Both the position numbers and the translations under genes were made by a program. Of a stretch of 52,880 bases of DNA, positions 50,103 to 52,880 are shown piece by piece. This DNA is from Aeromicrobium sp. (GTDB lineage: Bacteria; Actinomycetota; Actinomycetes; Propionibacteriales; Nocardioidaceae), in the NCBI RefSeq assembly GCF_023146395.1, contig NZ_JAGLCD010000014.1:1-52880 (forward strand), in the 5' to 3' direction. How positions within the stretch are numbered: position 1 is the first letter of the stretch; each line of letters begins with the position of its first letter. The notes below the pieces were generated by a model. It worked only from the letters and a program-made list of their open reading frames with translations. It was not told the DNA's origin and did no database searches.

Positions 50103-50127
50103 GACGACGCAGCCGCCCCCGATGTGA
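50103..50127 (-). promoter_or_regulatory. Candidate ECF41-dependent promoter
   Basis: On the minus strand CTCACA (TCACA core at 50123-50127) and CGTC (50103-50106) are 16 bases apart, close to the ECF41 promoter pattern TGTCACA-N16-CGTC. It lies about 50 bases upstream of the oxidoreductase-sigma operon, suggesting autoregulation. Confidence 0.5.
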
Positions 50128-50132
50128 GCCGG

Positions 50133-50948
50133 TCAGGCGTCGCGGCGCCGCAGCGACCAGGCCGCCACGGCCACGACCGCCGCCACCTGGGCCAGGAAGA
50201 CCGCGTACCCGGTCCACGGGTCGAGCAGGTTCGGGTTGAACGAGACCGCCGCGGCGACGCCACCGCCGGTGTTGTGCGGCATGAGCTTCTCCAGCCACTC
50301 ACCGAACGTCCCGGGCACCAGCAGGACCATGGGTCCGACGACGAACAACGTGCCCAGCAGGATCGAGACCGCAGCGGCGGTGTGGCGCACCAGGAAGCCG
50401 ACCGCGACGGCCAGCACTCCCAGGCCCGCGAGGTAGAGCCCGCTGCCGTACATCGCGCGCAGCACGTCACCCTCGAGCGGCAGGCCGATGCCCTGGGCCT
50501 CGAAGAACGGGTTCGTGCCGGCGTAGCCCAGGAGGGCCGTGGCGGTGCCGGCGACGAACAGCAGTCCCGCCACCAGGATCGACTTGGCCAGCATGACGCG
50601 ACCCCGTGACGGAACGGCGGCGAACGAGCTGCGGATCGTCCCCGACCCGTACTCCGCGGTCACGACGAGGGCGCCGAGCACGACCGCGGCGGCGGGCGCG
50701 AGCATCATGCCCCACGTGATGAAGGCCGCCGGGTCCTCGTCGGCCTGAGGGCTCGCGAGCCACTCGGCGTTGAGCGCGCCGAGCAGCGTCGTGAGACCGG
50801 CACCGATCACGACGAGCGCGACCAGGGTCCACCAGGTGGAGCGGACGGTCGTGAGCTTGAGCCACTCGGCGCGCAAGGCGGCGCCGAGGCCGGGGGCCGG
50901 CTGCTCGGTGCTGGTGGTCTGGCGGGACGTGTCGACGATCGCGGTCAT
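50133..50948 (-). CDS. ABC-2 type exporter permease
   Basis: A 271-residue membrane protein with six predicted spans. The N-terminal EWLKLTTVRSTWWTLVALVV and AEYGSGTIRSSFAAVPSRGRVMLAKSILV are typical of ABC-2 permeases related to multidrug and lantibiotic exporters. Its ATG overlaps the ATPase stop (ATGA at 50945-50948). Substrate unknown. Confidence 0.85.
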   Translation of the reverse strand: MTAIVDTSRQTTSTEQPAPGLGAALRAEWLKLTTVRSTWWTLVALVVIGAGLTTLLGALNAEWLASPQADEDPAAFITWGMMLAPAAAVVLGALVVTAEYGSGTIRSSFAAVPSRGRVMLAKSILVAGLLFVAGTATALLGYAGTNPFFEAQGIGLPLEGDVLRAMYGSGLYLAGLGVLAVAVGFLVRHTAAAVSILLGTLFVVGPMVLLVPGTFGEWLEKLMPHNTGGGVAAAVSFNPNLLDPWTGYAVFLAQVAAVVAVAAWSLRRRDA

Positions 50949-51868
50949 GCCGCAACCCCTTCCGTGGCGTGGTACTCGACGGCATCGGCCGTCAGGGTCA
51001 TGAAGGCGTCCTCGAGCGAGGAGCGCACGAGGGAGAGCTCGTGGAGCGTGAGGCCGGCCGCGCCGAGGAGCTCGCCGACCGCGGCCGGGTCGCCGGCGTG
51101 CACGTGCAGGGCGCCGGAGTCGTCGGGCTGGACGGTGACCTCGACCCCGTGCTGCCGCAGCAGGTCGGCGACCTGCGTGGCCTGCGGCGACCGCACGAGC
51201 ACGTGACTCGCGGCGTGGTGGCGCATGAAGTCGGCCATCGAGGTGTCAGCGAGGATCTGGCCGCGACCGATCACGATGAGGTGGTCGGCCATGAGCGCCA
51301 TCTCCGACATCAAGTGGCTCGAGACGAACACCGTGCGGCCCTCGTCGGCGAGACGTCGGGCCAGGCCCCGCACCCACCGGATGCCCTCGGGGTCGAGACC
51401 GTTGACCGGCTCGTCGAGCACGACGACCCCGGGGTCGCCCAGGAGCGCGGCGGCGATGCCGAGCCGCTGCCCCATGCCGAGCGAGAACTTCCCGACGCGG
51501 CGGTCGGCGACCTCGGTCAGTCCGACCAGGTCGAGCACCTCGTCGACACGGGCGGCCGGGATGGCGTTGCTCGCGGCCATCCAGCGCAGGTGCCCGCGGG
51601 CCGAGCGTCCCGGGTGGACGGCCCCCGCCTCGAGGAGGGCGCCAATTTCGCGCAACGGCGCGCCGGACGTGCCGTGGGCCCGTCCGTTGACCGTGACGCG
51701 GCCGGCCGTCGGGGCGTCGAGGCCGAGGATCATGCGCATCGTGGTCGACTTCCCGGCCCCGTTGGGTCCGAGGAACCCTGTGACACGGCCGGGCTCGACG
51801 GTGAAGTCGATCGCGTCGACGGCGGTGGCGCCGCCAAAGCGCTTGGTGAGCTGGTGAGCGTGGATCAT
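50945..51868 (-). CDS. ABC exporter ATP-binding protein
   Basis: A 307-residue ATPase. Walker A is GPNGAGKST (near residue 36), the signature is FSLGMGQRLGIA, Walker B is VVVLDEPVNGLDP, and the H-loop is VSSHLM. The C-terminal about 80 residues form the accessory domain common in CcmA/BcrA-like exporters. The ATG at 51868 has no clear ribosome site, and GAGGCT six bases upstream may be a -10. Pairs with the permease at 50133. Confidence 0.9.
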   Translation of the reverse strand: MIHAHQLTKRFGGATAVDAIDFTVEPGRVTGFLGPNGAGKSTTMRMILGLDAPTAGRVTVNGRAHGTSGAPLREIGALLEAGAVHPGRSARGHLRWMAASNAIPAARVDEVLDLVGLTEVADRRVGKFSLGMGQRLGIAAALLGDPGVVVLDEPVNGLDPEGIRWVRGLARRLADEGRTVFVSSHLMSEMALMADHLIVIGRGQILADTSMADFMRHHAASHVLVRSPQATQVADLLRQHGVEVTVQPDDSGALHVHAGDPAAVGELLGAAGLTLHELSLVRSSLEDAFMTLTADAVEYHATEGVAA

Positions 51869-51962
51869 GCGCCCAGCCTCGGTCCGGCGCAGGCCTCGCC
51901 ACATCCGGGACGTTCCCTGGTCCGACCCTGATCTGTCCCTGAGGAGGTCGAGGCCGTTCGGC

Positions 51963-52799
51963 TCAGCCCGCCGCCGCGTCGAGCACGTCGAGCAACGTCG
52001 AGGCGGCCGGCGTGCCGGGCTCGGTGGCCGCGAAGTGACCACCCGAGACCTCGGTGAGCGTCGCGTCGGCACCCGCGGCGGTGGCCCGGTCGACGTAGTC
52101 CTGCGACTGCGAGATCGGGACGAGGTCGTCGTCAGGCGCGTGGACGCAGCGCACCGGCACGCCGAGCGGGATGCGCGACGTCGGGTCGGCGAGCGGCCAC
52201 GTGGACCCGTCGGGCGGGCCGCCCATCAGCTCGTCGGCGGCGCCGTTGCCGAGCAGCTCGTCGTGCGAGGCCTGCAGGTCGAGCACTCCGGCCAGGCTGA
52301 TCGCCGTGCCGATGGCGACTGCAGGCGCGCTCCAGGCCGTGCCTTCCAGCGCGGGCCGGCCTGCGGCCCAGACGGCGAGGTGCCCTCCGGCGGAGTGGCC
52401 CAGGGTCACGACGTCGGGGGTGCGGAGCCAGTCGGCGAGGGCGTCGATGCCAGCGGCGACGTCGTCGAACGTCTCGGGGTAGCCACCACCCCCGCCGACG
52501 CGGCGGTACTCCAGCGAGGCGACGTCCCATCCCCGTCCGGCAGCGGCCTTGGCGAACGGCTCGAAGTAGGTGAGGTCGAACTGCTGCTGCCAGAACCCGC
52601 CGTGGATCACCACGACCGTGCCGACCGGGACACCTGAGCCGGTGCGGCGCCACACGTCGACGAACTGCGACGGGTGGTCTCCGTAGGTCAGCCGTTGATC
52701 CGTGCTCTCGGACGGGGGCCCGGGGTCACCGCCACCGGGAGCGCATGCCGCGGCCAGGGCAAGGAGCCCCGTCGCGGCCAGCAGCTGTCGTCGATCCAC
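51963..52799 (-). CDS. Lipid-anchored alpha/beta hydrolase (BD-FAE-like)
   Basis: A 278-residue esterase-like protein. The signal peptide ends in LAAAC (Cys19), a lipobox after a MDRRQLL start with a possible Tat-like arginine pair. The hydrolase domain has HGGFW (oxyanion hole), GHSAGGH (Ser nucleophile), APDDDLVP (acid) and SGGHF (His). BD-FAE/Hsl-like enzymes hydrolyse esters. The start is a GTG at 52799. It faces the end of the window; nothing is annotated beyond it. Confidence 0.83.
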   Translation of the reverse strand: MDRRQLLAATGLLALAAACAPGGGDPGPPSESTDQRLTYGDHPSQFVDVWRRTGSGVPVGTVVVIHGGFWQQQFDLTYFEPFAKAAAGRGWDVASLEYRRVGGGGGYPETFDDVAAGIDALADWLRTPDVVTLGHSAGGHLAVWAAGRPALEGTAWSAPAVAIGTAISLAGVLDLQASHDELLGNGAADELMGGPPDGSTWPLADPTSRIPLGVPVRCVHAPDDDLVPISQSQDYVDRATAAGADATLTEVSGGHFAATEPGTPAASTLLDVLDAAAG

Positions 52800-52880
52800 C
52801 GTGCCACTTCACCGCATCATGCTTCGGCCCGCCACACGAGTCTCACGTCCTGAGTGGGTGGTCGCGCGGGGAGGTCTCGC

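Noticed and set aside
52800..52880. A further gene start at the right edge.
   Set aside because: No ORF with a ribosome site or known motif can be seen in the last 81 bases.

Overview
The window is G+C-rich, densely coded DNA from an actinobacterium. I read it as a Nocardioidaceae-type genome (Aeromicrobium/Nocardioides-like). The lineage is inferred from gene content: a dnaK-grpE-dnaJ-hspR operon, an FdxA/FprA pair, an EtfD-type membrane Fe-S reductase, a DUF3068/PorA-like protein, a class F sortase and many leaderless starts. I see no rRNA, tRNA, insertion sequence, prophage or CRISPR array. Genes occupy almost everything; no gap exceeds about 270 bases.

Layout. 1-5 kb: the start of an acyl-CoA synthetase, a PaaI-type thioesterase, a flavin reductase-ferredoxin operon behind a SoxR-type promoter, a CopC-domain protein, 3-hydroxybutyryl-CoA dehydrogenase, a lipoprotein and a haloalkane dehalogenase. 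5-7.6 kb: a three-gene overlapping operon (WXG100-like protein, EspG-like protein, alpha/beta hydrolase) that looks like an orphan type VII secretion module. 7.7-13.2 kb: fprA, a 2'-5' RNA ligase-like protein and a MoxR/ChlI-type ATPase with its VWA partner. 13.3-17.8 kb: a 1492-residue wall-anchored phosphoesterase. 18-22.5 kb: an RDD-gene remnant, then the heat-shock operon behind a SigH/SigR-type promoter. 22.6-33.3 kb: DUF3068, DUF6157, an ABC exporter, a glycosyltransferase, an MFS carrier, a lipoprotein, an amidase, methionine aminopeptidase, an SGNH hydrolase and a small membrane protein. 33.4-36 kb: a MaoC/acyl-CoA dehydrogenase/SDR operon. 36-39 kb: a YkoEDC thiamine-precursor ECF transporter under a TPP riboswitch. 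39-41.8 kb: a lipoprotein, a degenerate Nudix protein, a GNAT protein and an MFS carrier.

The most interesting part is 41.8-44.9 kb. An ECF sigma factor is fused in one chain to a zinc-binding anti-sigma-like motif (H-x3-C-x2-C), one membrane span and an extracellular Ig-like region. A class F sortase and a small secreted repeat protein with a C-terminal anchor follow it. All three genes carry the same bipartite promoter motif, TGCAAGAGATC-N9-CGRCTCCYACC, with identical spacing. This suggests a compact, self-regulating surface-assembly regulon. The sigma gene also has a leaderless promoter and, on the longer transcript, a 16-codon upstream ORF that ends on its start codon.

The rest is EtfD with a long acidic tail (45-48.2 kb), an ECF41/SigJ-type sigma factor coupled to an NmrA-like oxidoreductase, a second ABC exporter and a lipid-anchored alpha/beta hydrolase. 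Acyl-CoA synthetase, thioesterase, MaoC hydratase, acyl-CoA dehydrogenase, hydroxyacyl-CoA dehydrogenase and EtfD together indicate active fatty-acid or xenobiotic acyl-CoA catabolism. A family of GAGCGGTGAG/CTCACCGCTC inverted repeats sits at three convergent gene junctions.
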